Notes: generated from the sequence alone by a model not told the origin. Positions 31,784 to 41,584 are shown, counted from the stretch's first letter. The stretch: DNA of 64,000 nucleotides from Haloechinothrix alba (GCF_900188115.1 NZ_FZNW01000007.1:168591-232590); one strand, 5' to 3'. Made by a program: numbers and translations.

Positions 31784-32149
31784 ATGAGCCGGATCGACTA
31801 CGTCATCTGGTACGTGCGGTCGCTCGACCGCGCGGTGGCGTTCTACCGTGACGTCCTCGGGCTCGAGGTCCGGATCGAGGGCGACGGCTACGTCGAGTTC
31901 GCCATGGACAACACGAAGTTCGCGCTCTTCGAGGCAGCCAAGCTGGGCGAGCTGATCGGGCGGGACGGCGGTAACCCGCCGTGCGGCGAGATCGGCTTCA
32001 TCACCGACGATGTGGACGCCGAGGCCGAGCGGATGCGGGGCCACGGCGTGCCGATCCTGACCGGGCCGGTGGACCGGCCGTGGGGCGAGCGCACCCTACA
32101 TGTGTCCGATCCGGACGGAAACGTCGTCGAGTTCGCCCAGAAGCGATGA
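31784..32149 (+). CDS. VOC-family (glyoxalase-fold) protein
   Basis: The 121-residue protein has two beta-alpha-beta-beta modules: DYVIWYVRSLDRAVAFYRDV, and GFITDDVDAEAERM ending in HVSDPDGNVVEF. This is the glyoxalase/bleomycin-resistance fold with a metal-ligand-like Glu in VVEF. It may bind or transform a small molecule. Its stop overlaps the next ATG (ATGA), tying it to the methyltransferase. Confidence 0.85.
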   Translation: MSRIDYVIWYVRSLDRAVAFYRDVLGLEVRIEGDGYVEFAMDNTKFALFEAAKLGELIGRDGGNPPCGEIGFITDDVDAEAERMRGHGVPILTGPVDRPWGERTLHVSDPDGNVVEFAQKR

Positions 32150-32793
32150 GCGGCGCGAGCGAACCGGCGGGCCCGCGTGGTCCGGATGTGCCGTCCGGGC
32201 TGCGTGACCACCCGGACCGGTGCCGGTGGAACGAGCGTTACCGCGAGGCCGACCCGGACTTCGTGCCGCACCCGCTGGTGACCGATGCGCTGGCCGCGGG
32301 GCTGCCGACCGGCCCTGTGCTCGAGCTGGCCTGCGGCCGCTCCGGCAGCGCCCTGGCCATGGCCGCGGCGGGCCGCACGGTCACGGCGGTGGACATCTCC
32401 GACCACGCGCTGGCGCAGCTCGGGCGTCAGGCCCGGCGACACGGGCTCGAAGGCCGGGTGCGCTGCGTGCTCGCCGACCTTGCGGCCTACCCGGTAGCGG
32501 CCGAGCGGTACGCGCTCGTGCTGGCGACCCGCTACTGGGACCCGGAGGTGTTCGACTCGGCTGCCGCCGCCGTGCTGCCGGGCGGGCTGCTCGGTTGGGA
32601 GGCGTTGGCGCAGGCGCCGGGCGGGGAGAGAGGCCCGTACCGGGTGGCGCACGGCGAGCTGGGTGCCCGCCTTCCTGCGACGTTTACGGTGCTCGCCGAG
32701 GAGGTGCACGGCTCGGAACGTCATCGGGCGAGCAGGCTGCTGGCACGGAGGCGACCGGCGGCGCCGGGGCACGGTGGCACGGAGCGGGGGTGA
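32146..32793 (+). CDS. Class I SAM-dependent methyltransferase
   Basis: The 215-residue protein has WNERYREADPDFVPHPLV and the SAM-binding motif VLELACGRSGSALAMA followed by VDISDHAL, typical of class I methyltransferases of the thiol/tellurite type. Translation is coupled to the VOC gene. The last 25 residues are low-complexity. The substrate is unknown. Confidence 0.85.
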   Translation: MSGASEPAGPRGPDVPSGLRDHPDRCRWNERYREADPDFVPHPLVTDALAAGLPTGPVLELACGRSGSALAMAAAGRTVTAVDISDHALAQLGRQARRHGLEGRVRCVLADLAAYPVAAERYALVLATRYWDPEVFDSAAAAVLPGGLLGWEALAQAPGGERGPYRVAHGELGARLPATFTVLAEEVHGSERHRASRLLARRRPAAPGHGGTERG

Positions 32794-32856
32794 CTGGCAC
32801 GACAGCGCGGCCCGTATCGTCGACGGTGAGGCGCAGCAGAGAGGAGTGCCGCTGCC

Positions 32857-33636
32857 GTGGTCGTAGAGGAGGCGGCGACGGATCGAAGCCCGTCCCGTGA
32901 CGGTGGTCCGGGGTCGGAGCCTTCGGTCTGCTCGCCAGGGGGCACCGGGCCGGCAGGCCGCCGCGCGCGGTGGGTGCTGGCGATCTGCGTCTTCCTGCTG
33001 GTGTGCACGGTCGCGCAGGTCTGGGCCGACGCCGGGGCCCTCGTCCGCGCCGATCACGTTCTGCACGACTTCCCGTTCCGGCAGCGGTGGCCGTCCCTGG
33101 TCGGCGCGGCACGGGTGACCGACCTCGTCGGGCAGCGCGGCCCGACTGCCGCACTCGTGCTGCTCGTCGCGGCGGTACTCGGCCTGCGGCAGCGGCGGTG
33201 GCGTCCGGTCGTGGTCACGGCCGCGGCGCTGCTGACCATCAACCTCGTGGTGGGGCTGGCGAAGCTAGGGTTCGGACGCAAGGACCCCGCCTTCGACGAC
33301 CCCGAGCTGTTCCAAGGAGGACTGCTGTTCCCGTCCGGGCACGCGGCCAACGTGGTGTTGATCTGGGGCATGCTGGCGTACCTGCTCGCCGTCTACGGGC
33401 CGTTGTGGCACCGGCGGCGTGCGCTCGGTGCCGGGGTGGCGGGGTTGACGCTGCTGATGGGGGTGACGGCGGTCTACAGGGACACGCACTGGATGACCGA
33501 CATGCTCGCCGGGTTCCTGATCGGTGCGATCGTCCTGCAAGCAGTGGTGCTGCTGGACGCCGCACGGGCCGAGGTCGCGGTCGGGCGTGCGCTGCGCCGC
33601 GTGCGGCGACGGTTGCCCGTGGGTGCTGCCGGGTGA
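32857..33636 (+). CDS. PAP2-family membrane phosphatase
   Basis: The 259-residue protein has six hydrophobic segments and the three PAP2 motifs: KLGFGRKDP, PSGHAANV and YRDTHWMTD. The Ser-Gly-His and Arg-His-Asp residues form the active site, which would face outside. It probably dephosphorylates a lipid phosphate such as phosphatidic acid or an isoprenyl diphosphate. GTG 32857 starts it after a short gap. Confidence 0.88.
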   Translation: MVVEEAATDRSPSRDGGPGSEPSVCSPGGTGPAGRRARWVLAICVFLLVCTVAQVWADAGALVRADHVLHDFPFRQRWPSLVGAARVTDLVGQRGPTAALVLLVAAVLGLRQRRWRPVVVTAAALLTINLVVGLAKLGFGRKDPAFDDPELFQGGLLFPSGHAANVVLIWGMLAYLLAVYGPLWHRRRALGAGVAGLTLLMGVTAVYRDTHWMTDMLAGFLIGAIVLQAVVLLDAARAEVAVGRALRRVRRRLPVGAAG

Positions 33637-33655
33637 CGTCTCGCTGCCGGGCACC

Positions 33656-34324
33656 ATGACAACCATGCGTATTCCCTCCGGCGAGCATATGCTCGCCGCC
33701 GACCTGGTCGAGCCCGAAACCGAGCGCAGCGGTTACGGCGTGCTGTTCGTGCACGGTTACGCCAGCTCGCGCCGCAGCTACATCCCGCGTGCCACCGAGC
33801 TCGCCCGGCGAACGGGACACACCTGCCTGGCCTTCGACCTTCGTGGGCACGGCGAGAGCCCCGGTGAGCTGCCTGCGATGACACGCGGGCAGCACGTACA
33901 GGACGTCGTGGCGGCCTACGACGCGCTCGCGGCGGCAGGTGTCGAGCGGATCGGCGTGTGCGCAGCCAGCTACGGCGCCTACCTGTCGTGCCTGCTGCTG
34001 GCCGAACGTGCTGTCGAGCGGCTCCTCGTGCGCGCGCCCGCCCTCTACGTCGACGCGGAAGGCCCTGACCCCACAGGGAGCAGGCAGCACCTGCGCGAGC
34101 TGATCGACGCCAACCCCGCCCTGCGCGCCCTGCGTGCATTCGACGGGCGCACGCTCGTGCTGGAATGCGAGCGCGACGAGGTGATCTCGCAGGAGTCCAT
34201 CCGGGGGTACCTGCACGCCGCGCGGCACGGCACGCACCACATCCTCGAGGGCGCCACCCACGCGCTCAGCCACGAGCCGTGGAACGTCGCCTTCGTCGAC
34301 GAGATCGTCGACTGGTTCGGCTAA
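33656..34324 (+). CDS. Alpha/beta hydrolase
   Basis: The 222-residue protein has an oxyanion motif (FVHGYASSRRS), a nucleophile elbow (CAASYGAYLS, Ser in ASYG), an acidic residue in CERDEVIS and the final His in GATHALS. The order fits a serine hydrolase or thioesterase. It ends by overlapping the convergent regulator gene by four bases. Substrate unknown. Confidence 0.83.
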   Translation: MTTMRIPSGEHMLAADLVEPETERSGYGVLFVHGYASSRRSYIPRATELARRTGHTCLAFDLRGHGESPGELPAMTRGQHVQDVVAAYDALAAAGVERIGVCAASYGAYLSCLLLAERAVERLLVRAPALYVDAEGPDPTGSRQHLRELIDANPALRALRAFDGRTLVLECERDEVISQESIRGYLHAARHGTHHILEGATHALSHEPWNVAFVDEIVDWFG

Positions 34325-36648
34325 CGGTCGATCCCGCCGGTGTAGGCCTCTGGCCGGAGCTCGCGGCCGCGCAGGTACTCGGAATCGAACTCGTCACCGA
34401 GCGTGTGCGCCAGCGCCTCGAGCGCGTCGTCGCGTGGGGCGGCCATGTGCTCGGGCACGGCGACGCCGATACTCGTCCTGATGTGGTCGCAGGCCCCGAG
34501 CAGGCGCGTTGCCGTCCGCGCTCCGCCCCGGTGCGTGGCGACCAGCCCGAGGCCTTCGAGCGCGGTCGCGGTGCCGCCGGAGTGTTGGGCGCGCAGGCAG
34601 ACCTCGAGGGTCTCCGCGTAGTGTGTTTCGGCCTCGTCCCACCGGTCGTGGCGCATGGCGAGAATCGCCTCGAGCGCCAGCGCGGAGGAGACCCCTTCCG
34701 CGTAGCCGACGGCGCGGTAGGCAGCGAGGCTGCGCGCGACCAGCGGCACCGCCGCCTCGAAGTGTTGCCGCTCGAGCAGGCCGACGCAGGTGTAGTCCAG
34801 CGCGCTGGCCAGGACCATCGGCTCGCCCAGCTGCTCCGCGACGGTTGTGGCCTCGCGGAGCAGGGAATCGCCGCGCTCGATGTCGCCTGCGGCCCGCGCC
34901 GACCGGCCTGCTGTGGCACACACCAGGGCGAGCCGCCACATGCTTCCGGTGCGGCGTATGTAGCTCAGTGCTGTTCGATGGTGGGTGTCGGCGCCGGCGT
35001 GGTCACCGCGCGCCCAGGCCGCCATGCCGAGAAGCTGGTACCCGTGCCCGGCGAAGTCGACGTCGGCAACCTCGTTGGCCTCGCGGATCTGCCGTGTGGC
35101 CGCCTCCTCGGACGCGGGGAGATCCCCCTGCGCGATCGTGGCTGCTGCCAGGCCGAAGTACAGACGGGAACGCAGCAGCGGGTCCTCGGGATTCCCGGCG
35201 AGGGCGTGCTCGCTGCGCAGCTGCAGTTCGGCGAGCCTGCCATCGACGAACCACGGCCAGGACAGGTCGGCCACCAGCCGGGCGGCGCTGCCGGGCTCGG
35301 CCGCGAACGCCTCGTCGATCGCGACGCGCAGATCGTCGGTCGATGCGCGTAATCGCTCCATCCACCGTGGCGATTCGGCGGTGCGCAGACCGCTGTCGGC
35401 CTCCTCGGCGAGCCTGAGGTGGTAGCGCAGGTGGTACGCGCGAGCCGAACCCACCGCTGCCCGGTCGAGCCCGGTGGCGAACTGCCGTACGGTCTCGAGC
35501 ATCCGGAACCGTGACTCTCCCGCTACGTCCGCGTCCCGGCTGAGCAGCGAGCGGCGATGCAGCCCTGCCACGTCGGCGGTCGCGGTGGGCGTGCCGACGA
35601 CGCTGCCGGCCGCTGCCATCCCGAACGGTCCGGCGAACACCGACAGCGCGGCCAGTGCCTCGCGCTCGCGGGGATCGAGCAGGTCCACGCTCCACGCGAT
35701 GACCTCGGCCAGCGACCGGTGGCGGGGGTCGGCCCTGCGCCGGGTCGCCCGCAGCGCGGAGGGCGAATCGGCCAGCCCGGCCTCGAGCTCCTGCAGTGTC
35801 ACCGTCGCCATCTGCGCCGCGGCGAGCTCGATGGCCAGCGGTAGGCGGTCGAGCTTGCCGCACACCCGGTCGACGGTCTCGGGGGACGGGGTGAAGTGCG
35901 GGTTGCCCGCGGTCGCGACCGAGTCGAACAGCGCGACGGCCGACCTGGCGTCGAGGCCGCCGAGCGGGATCAGTGTCTCGCCTGGCACGTCGAGCGTTTC
36001 CCGGCTGGTCGCGAGCACCCGGACGCCCGGGCAGGCCGAGGTGAGTGACACGGCGAGGTCCGCGCAGGCATCGACGAGGTGCTCGCAGTTGTCGAGCACC
36101 AGCAACGCGCGGCGATGCCGGAGGTAGTCGATCAGTGAATCCAGCGGTGTGCGGGACGCGTGATCGGCCACGCCCAGCGTGGCGGTGACCGCGCGCGGCA
36201 CCTGGCCGGGATCGCGCAGCGGAGCCAGCTCGACGAACCACGTTCCCTCCGGGTGTGCAGCCGTGAGGCGGTGGGCTACCTCGATCGCGAGGCGGGTCTT
36301 TCCCGACCCCCCTGCGCCGCCGAGGGTCACCAACCGGGCCCCGCCGACGACCGACACCAGGTGATCCAGCTCGGCTTGCCTGCCGATCAGCACGCCCAGC
36401 GGCGTCGGCAGCCGCGTGACACCCCGCCCGGTGGTGCCGGCGGCGTCGGCTGCCAGTGCCGCCAGCGCGCGACGGTCGGCCACCTCCAGCTTGCGCAGCA
36501 ACGACGCCACGTGGCTCTCCGCGGTGCGCACCGAGATGAACAGCCGCGACGCGATCTCGGAGTTGGTCAGGTGATCCCCGAGCAGCGCAAGCACCTCGGC
36601 CTCGCGAGCCGAGATCCCCATGCCGCGCAACCGGGCGGTATCGGTCAT
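34321..36648 (-). CDS. LuxR-type ATPase regulator with N-terminal HTH
   Basis: The 775-residue protein has a GerE-type helix-turn-helix at the N-terminus (ISAREAEVLALLGDHLTNSE, then FISVRTAESHVASLLRKL). A NTPase domain follows with Walker A GGAGGSGKTRLA and a LVLDNCEHL Walker B. About 350 residues of helical TPR-like repeats follow. Placing the DNA-binding domain first is the reverse of MalT/LAL proteins. It is divergent from the methyltransferase gene at 36772 across 123 bases, a likely target. The inducer is unknown. Confidence 0.88.
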   Translation of the reverse strand: MTDTARLRGMGISAREAEVLALLGDHLTNSEIASRLFISVRTAESHVASLLRKLEVADRRALAALAADAAGTTGRGVTRLPTPLGVLIGRQAELDHLVSVVGGARLVTLGGAGGSGKTRLAIEVAHRLTAAHPEGTWFVELAPLRDPGQVPRAVTATLGVADHASRTPLDSLIDYLRHRRALLVLDNCEHLVDACADLAVSLTSACPGVRVLATSRETLDVPGETLIPLGGLDARSAVALFDSVATAGNPHFTPSPETVDRVCGKLDRLPLAIELAAAQMATVTLQELEAGLADSPSALRATRRRADPRHRSLAEVIAWSVDLLDPREREALAALSVFAGPFGMAAAGSVVGTPTATADVAGLHRRSLLSRDADVAGESRFRMLETVRQFATGLDRAAVGSARAYHLRYHLRLAEEADSGLRTAESPRWMERLRASTDDLRVAIDEAFAAEPGSAARLVADLSWPWFVDGRLAELQLRSEHALAGNPEDPLLRSRLYFGLAAATIAQGDLPASEEAATRQIREANEVADVDFAGHGYQLLGMAAWARGDHAGADTHHRTALSYIRRTGSMWRLALVCATAGRSARAAGDIERGDSLLREATTVAEQLGEPMVLASALDYTCVGLLERQHFEAAVPLVARSLAAYRAVGYAEGVSSALALEAILAMRHDRWDEAETHYAETLEVCLRAQHSGGTATALEGLGLVATHRGGARTATRLLGACDHIRTSIGVAVPEHMAAPRDDALEALAHTLGDEFDSEYLRGRELRPEAYTGGIDR

Positions 36649-36771
36649 TCGGCGATTGTCCCGTAACCGGTATCAGTGGCAAATCAGTGATGCGTACGGA
36701 TGTATCGCCCGTTCTTATCGGTGCAGACTGTGAGCCGTAAGCCGAACGGTAAACACCATGGAGGTTCCGCC

Positions 36772-37614
36772 ATGTCATCACCTACCGAGCAGGGGACGGG
36801 TGACGCCGGCATCGCCCAGCTCAAGCAGACGCACCGGGTGACGTGGGCAGCGGGTGAGTACGCCAAGGTCGCCGAGCTCGTCGACGACGTGCCGCCACGG
36901 CACCTGCTCGACCTCGTCGGGGTCGCCCCCGGGCAGGAGGTGCTCGACGTCGCCACGGGTACCGGGAACGTGGCGCTGCGGGCCGCGCGGGCCGGAGCCG
37001 GCGTCACCGGCCTGGATCTCGCGCCCGAGCTGCTCGACGCCGCCCGCAGGCGGGCAGCCGAGTGGGGCGTGACCGTCGAGTGGGTCCCGGGAGACGCCGA
37101 GGATCTGCCGATGGGTGACAACCGCTTCGATCGCGTGCTCTCGGTGCTCGGCGTCCAGTTCGCCCCCCGGCACGAGGTGGTCGCCGGGGAGCTCGCCCGG
37201 GTGTGCAAGCCCGGCGGGGTCATCGGCCTGATCAACTGGACGCCGGACAGCCAGGTCGGGCGGATGCTGCGGATCATCGGCGGCTACATGCCCGCGCCCC
37301 CGCCGTTCGCCTCGCCACCACCCAAGTGGGGCGACGAGGACCATGTCCGCGGCCTGTTCACCGGCACGGGGATCGAGCTGGAGTTCCACTACGGGACCAA
37401 CCCGTTCCGGTTCCCGTCCGCGGAGGACTACATGGCGTTCTTCGAGGACTATTACGGCCCGATGGTCAAGGTCCGCGAACGGCTGTCCGCGGAGGACCGC
37501 TGGGGAGACTGCCGCGACGAGATCATCGACCTGCTCGAGGAGGTCAACACGGCCACCGACGGGACACTGCGGTTCGAGGCCGAGTACGTCGCCGTCGTCG
37601 GCCGCAAGCCCTGA
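36772..37614 (+). CDS. Class I SAM-dependent methyltransferase
   Basis: The 280-residue protein has VLDVATGTGNVALRAA and GLDLAPELL, followed by GDAEDLPM and FDRVLSVLGVQF, the UbiE/Coq5-like methyltransferase pattern. GGAGG precedes ATG 36772 by 9 bases. It is transcribed away from the LuxR-type regulator and probably regulated by it. Substrate unknown; several actinobacterial relatives modify small natural products. Confidence 0.85.
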   Translation: MSSPTEQGTGDAGIAQLKQTHRVTWAAGEYAKVAELVDDVPPRHLLDLVGVAPGQEVLDVATGTGNVALRAARAGAGVTGLDLAPELLDAARRRAAEWGVTVEWVPGDAEDLPMGDNRFDRVLSVLGVQFAPRHEVVAGELARVCKPGGVIGLINWTPDSQVGRMLRIIGGYMPAPPPFASPPPKWGDEDHVRGLFTGTGIELEFHYGTNPFRFPSAEDYMAFFEDYYGPMVKVRERLSAEDRWGDCRDEIIDLLEEVNTATDGTLRFEAEYVAVVGRKP

Positions 37615-37700
37615 CGCTCGCACGCGGGGGCGCACGCCGGGCCTGATCAGCCCCGCCTGTCGGCCCCCGCCTGTCGGCCCCGTCTGGTCGGCCCGGCTCC

Positions 37701-38411
37701 TCAGCCGCCGAACATCATGCGCCACTCCTCGAGGGATCGCGGCCGGAAGACGAAGTTGCCTTCGCGGACCGAGGACAGCGGTGCCGACGGCTCGGTCGAG
37801 TACTGGTGGCCGGGGTACACGACCGGGTCGCCCTTGAGGCCGGCGAGCTGCTGCAGGCTGCGGTACATCGCGTCGGCATCGCCGCCGGGGAAGTCGGTGC
37901 GCCCGCATCCCTCGAGGAAGAGCGTGTCGCCCGCGATGAGCCGGTCGTCGAGAAGGAAGCACTGGCTGCCCGGGGTGTGGCCGGGCGTGTGCAGCAGCCG
38001 GATGGTGATCGCGCCGACCTCGATCGTGTCGTCGTGGTGGTGCCCGGTGAGGTCGGTTGTCGACAGGCCGGTGACCCGCTGCACCCAGTCCAGCTCATCG
38101 CGGTTGACGTGCACCGGAACCTGCTGGCGTGCCAGCAGCTCGGCCAGTCCCGGCAGCTGGAAGCCCATCATGCTGCCGCCGACGTGGTCGGGATGGTGGT
38201 GCGTGCCGAGCACGCCGACCAGCCGCATGCCGTCGGCGGCGAGCACGTCGAGCAGGTCGCCGACGGCGTAGGCGGGGTCGATGATGACCGCCTCGCGGGT
38301 CTCACGGTCGCCGATCAGGTACGCGAAGTTGAGCATCTGGCTGGCGACGGGGTCGCCCACGGCGAAGTCGCGGCCGGACAGCAGCTGGCGGAAGTAGAGT
38401 CGGTCGGACAT
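37701..38411 (-). CDS. Metallo-beta-lactamase-fold hydrolase
   Basis: The 236-residue protein has the metal motif THHHPDHVGG, HTPGHTPGS, AGDTLF and PGHQY. This is the glyoxalase II / persulfide dioxygenase-like arrangement. It may hydrolyse a thioester or oxidise glutathione- or mycothiol-bound sulfur; no rhodanese or sulfur gene is near to decide. The start ATG at 38411 is unambiguous. Confidence 0.87.
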   Translation of the reverse strand: MSDRLYFRQLLSGRDFAVGDPVASQMLNFAYLIGDRETREAVIIDPAYAVGDLLDVLAADGMRLVGVLGTHHHPDHVGGSMMGFQLPGLAELLARQQVPVHVNRDELDWVQRVTGLSTTDLTGHHHDDTIEVGAITIRLLHTPGHTPGSQCFLLDDRLIAGDTLFLEGCGRTDFPGGDADAMYRSLQQLAGLKGDPVVYPGHQYSTEPSAPLSSVREGNFVFRPRSLEEWRMMFGG

Positions 38412-38467
38412 GGTTGGAGCCTATCGGCCCGGCATGGCGCGCCGCGCGGGCCGGGAGGTCCGGCGAC

Positions 38468-39700
38468 CTACGTAGCGACCGGCAGCGACTCCAGGTCGAA
38501 CGACCGGAACGACGCGCGGCGCCGCAACTCGGTCTCGGGAACGGCCAGGCGCAGGCCGGGCAGCCTGCGCAACAGCATGTCGAACGCGATCTCCAGCTCC
38601 AGCCGTGCGAGCGCCGCACCCAGGCAGTAGTGGGGCCCGTGACCGAACGCGAGGTGCGCCGGGCGTGCGGGCAGTGGGCGGTGGGGATCGATCCGGTCCG
38701 GGTGCGGGTGGCTGGAGGGGTCCCGGTTGGCGGCGGCGAGCGCGAGCAGGACGGTGTCACCGGCGTGGATCCGGGCGCCACCGAGGTCCAGATCGGTCGT
38801 GGCGAACCGGCGGATCGCCAGGGTGTTCGGGTGGACCAGCCGCAGCAGCTCCTCGACAACGCCCGGCAGCCGCGCAGGGTCGGCGCGGAGCGCCTCGCGC
38901 AGCTCGGGATCCCGCAGCAGCAGGACCGTGCCGTTGCCGATGAGGTGGGTGACGTTCTCGATGCCTGCCCACAGCACCAGGAAGGCGAGCGACACGAGCT
39001 CGTTCTCGTCGAGCCGGTCGTCGCGGTCGCGGGCGCCGATCCACGCCGACAGCAGGTCCTCGCCAGGGGCGTCGCGCCGTAGCGCGATCACCTCGAGCAG
39101 CAGCGCATGGATCTCCTTCACCGCCAGGGACAGGTCCTCGCGCCGCTCGGGGGCCAGCATGCGGCGCGTCTGCGCGGCGAAGTGCGCCCGCTGGGATTGC
39201 GGGACGCCGAGGAGCTCGCCGATGACCGTCAGCGGTAGCGGTGCGGCGAAATCGGCGATCAGGTCGCCGCCAACCCGCGTAGCGAGATCGCGGGCCAGCG
39301 AATCGGCGACGGAACGCACGTGCTCGCCGAGGGTGCCGATGCGGTGCGGCGCGAAGGCGCCTGCGGCGAGGCGGCGCAGCCGCGCGTGCTCGGTCCCGTC
39401 CCGGTTGAGCAGGTTGGCATCCAGTGCAGGGGGCAGCGCGAAGCCCGCGTAGTCACCGGCCGAGTGGGCCTTGTTCAGCGCCAGCCGGGCGTCGGTCAGC
39501 GCGGCGCGCACGTCGGCGTCGCAGGTCGCCAGCCAGGCCTGGCTGCCGTCGGGAAGCCGAACGCGGCAGACGGGCTCGGACTCGCGCAGCCGCGCCAGCG
39601 CGGCGTGCGGGTCGGCGATGAAATCGGCGTCGAGCGTCAGGTCCGGCTCGAGGCTGCCGGGCCGGCAGTGCCGGTTCTGTTGGTTCGGCTGGTCGGGCAC
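38468..39700 (-). CDS. Cytochrome P450
   Basis: The 410-residue protein is complete: I-helix AGIENVTHLIG, ExxR in EELLRL, and heme loop FGHGPHYCLGAALARLE with the Cys ligand. It fits the CYP105/107 region of soluble actinobacterial P450s. GTG 39700 has CAGGAG 6 bases upstream. It follows the MAB_1171c-like gene by 103 bases in the same direction. It would need a ferredoxin and reductase, which the orphaned pair at 14021-15442 could supply. Substrate unknown. Confidence 0.92.
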   Translation of the reverse strand: MPDQPNQQNRHCRPGSLEPDLTLDADFIADPHAALARLRESEPVCRVRLPDGSQAWLATCDADVRAALTDARLALNKAHSAGDYAGFALPPALDANLLNRDGTEHARLRRLAAGAFAPHRIGTLGEHVRSVADSLARDLATRVGGDLIADFAAPLPLTVIGELLGVPQSQRAHFAAQTRRMLAPERREDLSLAVKEIHALLLEVIALRRDAPGEDLLSAWIGARDRDDRLDENELVSLAFLVLWAGIENVTHLIGNGTVLLLRDPELREALRADPARLPGVVEELLRLVHPNTLAIRRFATTDLDLGGARIHAGDTVLLALAAANRDPSSHPHPDRIDPHRPLPARPAHLAFGHGPHYCLGAALARLELEIAFDMLLRRLPGLRLAVPETELRRRASFRSFDLESLPVAT

Positions 39701-39803
39701 GACGGCTCCTGGACTGGCGGTGGGATCGGGTGGTGCCGCGGCGCGGCACCGCGCGACACCGCCGGGCAGCATAGCGCCCTCCCGCCACCGGACGGCCCGG
39801 GTA

Positions 39804-41018
39804 CTACCCGCCCGCCGCCTCGCCTGCGGTGCGGGCGGGCTCGCCGGTCGGCTCGGCCGGAGCCGCGTGCAGCCTGCCGAAATGCCGCGCCAGCGCGCGG
39901 TGGTGCGCCAGCTCGGCCGCGAGATCGGCGGGCTCGCCCACGCGGGGCGTGTCGACGGGGTGCTCGGGCCGCAGGCCGTGAGCCTTCGCGTGCAGCGCGC
40001 TGTCGAGCATCGCGGCCTCGATCGCCGCGTCGCGTTCCTCGCCGGTGAGCCCGCGATCGCCCGCATCCCGCTCCGCCGCGCGTCGCACGTCGGTGGACAT
40101 CCACTCGCGCAGCGCCCACTGCGCGTCACGGATCTCGATGATCAACCGGTAGAGCCGGAGCGGCAGGTCGGCGCGGCGATCGCGGGCGATGGCCACGGAG
40201 TCGCGCAACACGACCGAGGGGACGTGCCGGGTGAGCGCGCTGTGCAGCGGGAGGAGCGCGCGGTACGCGCGCGGCCGGTCGAGCCAGGCCCACAGCCGGG
40301 ACAGCTGCGGGCCCAGGTCCGGGAGCAGCCAGCCGAACAGGTGCAGGGTGCTGCCCGCGACCACGGCCACCAGCGTGACCGGCTCCCACGCGTGCCCGGT
40401 GGCGCCGATGAACCCGGCGAGGACGCCTGCCAGTCTGCCGAGAACGTAGATCCACAGTAGCCCGATGCTGACGACGATCAGCCCGAGGCTGCGGCGTAGC
40501 CAAGCTGTCGGGGCGACAGCACGGTACCGCCTGCACAGCCGCGCGACCTCGGCCTGCCCGGCACCGAACGCCGTCAGGTACACGGTCAGGTAGGCGGGGT
40601 TGCTCGCCGCAGCGGTCACGGCGAAGTCGGTGGGGTGCTCGCCGAGCCGGTCGATCGCCCGCGCGAACAGCCCGGCCATCGTGCCGATGACGAGCCCGAT
40701 GGCGACCAGGCGGGGCGCGGCCTTGCGCCACGCGACGTCGCGGTCGTGCCTGAGGTGCAGCAGGACGATCTGCTGGCAGGCGGTCACCAGCATCACGGCG
40801 ATATGCGCCAGCAGCCCGGACAGGTTGGCCATCCCGACGGTCTCGCTGAGGAACCGCCAGAGCCCGGGCAGGACCACCACCCAGATACACAGGGCGAAGA
40901 AGAACACCCCGGTGAGCGCGACCTGGGCAGGCGAGCGGTCGGTGCGCAGCGCCCGCATCCGGTACAGCAGCGCACCGGCCGTCACGCCGACGCACAGCGC
41001 GTACAAGCCCGCGGTCAT
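39804..41018 (-). CDS. MAB_1171c-like multi-span membrane protein
   Basis: The 404-residue protein has about seven hydrophobic helices in the first 260 residues, then a soluble helical domain (RLYRLIIEIRDAQWALREWM). It resembles actinobacterial proteins annotated as MAB_1171c-type putative transporters with a DUF6545-like tail. Its ATG overlaps the stop of the ImmA-like gene (ATGA), so the two are made together. The true activity of this group is not established. Confidence 0.75.
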   Translation of the reverse strand: MTAGLYALCVGVTAGALLYRMRALRTDRSPAQVALTGVFFFALCIWVVVLPGLWRFLSETVGMANLSGLLAHIAVMLVTACQQIVLLHLRHDRDVAWRKAAPRLVAIGLVIGTMAGLFARAIDRLGEHPTDFAVTAAASNPAYLTVYLTAFGAGQAEVARLCRRYRAVAPTAWLRRSLGLIVVSIGLLWIYVLGRLAGVLAGFIGATGHAWEPVTLVAVVAGSTLHLFGWLLPDLGPQLSRLWAWLDRPRAYRALLPLHSALTRHVPSVVLRDSVAIARDRRADLPLRLYRLIIEIRDAQWALREWMSTDVRRAAERDAGDRGLTGEERDAAIEAAMLDSALHAKAHGLRPEHPVDTPRVGEPADLAAELAHHRALARHFGRLHAAPAEPTGEPARTAGEAAGG

Positions 41019-41584
41019 GGTTCGCGCGGCGTCTCCATGAGCGCCGACAACCGGGACGCGAGCTCGCGTGCTTGCGGGGGCACGGTGTAGTGCTGCTGGA
41101 CCGTCCACGAGGAGACCCGTTGCGCGAGAAGCGAGCCGACCAGCTCGGCTTCCAGCTCGCAGCCGGAGTCCGCATGCTCCCTGCCGAGGACGCTGCGCGC
41201 ACGAGCGGGATCAAGCGAGGGCATGAGCAGGCGGAGCATCTCGAGTGCGGCATCCGAGTTGGCCGAGTGCCCGCAGATGATGTGCCCGAGCTCGTGCAGG
41301 ATCACCTGATGCTGATGGACCGGAGTCAGGCGCGACTCGAACACGATGTGATCGTCCGTCGCGGAGGCGACCCACAGGGCGTCGGCCACGGTGCTCAGCT
41401 CGAGGGGAACGAGGTGAATGGGGCGCCCGCGGTGCTCACTGACCCGGTCGCAGACCGCGCGCACGGTCAGCCTGCCTGTGCGCGGCAGGCCGAGGGCCTT
41501 GACGCGCTGCTGGCAGTGCCTGCGCAGGCTCGGCGGCCAGCCGGACCGCCTGCGGTCGTCTGCGCCTGAGCGCCTCCGGAGCAT
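41015..41584 (-). CDS. ImmA/IrrE-like metallopeptidase
   Basis: The 189-residue protein has the zinc motif HELGHIICGH and a downstream acidic helix (SGCELEAELVGSLLA) that supplies the third ligand, as in ImmA/IrrE peptidases that cleave or displace repressors. ATG 41584 is chosen; the frame is open to 41839 but that extension lacks protein character. Coupling to a membrane protein suggests a signalling or toxin-like unit. No XRE repressor gene is adjacent. Confidence 0.82.
   Translation of the reverse strand: MLRRRSGADDRRRSGWPPSLRRHCQQRVKALGLPRTGRLTVRAVCDRVSEHRGRPIHLVPLELSTVADALWVASATDDHIVFESRLTPVHQHQVILHELGHIICGHSANSDAALEMLRLLMPSLDPARARSVLGREHADSGCELEAELVGSLLAQRVSSWTVQQHYTVPPQARELASRLSALMETPREP

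Noticed and set aside
37640..37695. Tandem CCCGCCTGTCGGCC repeats after the methyltransferase gene
   Set aside because: Only about two and a half imperfect copies occur, in a short intergenic gap. Nothing suggests a function beyond possible termination.
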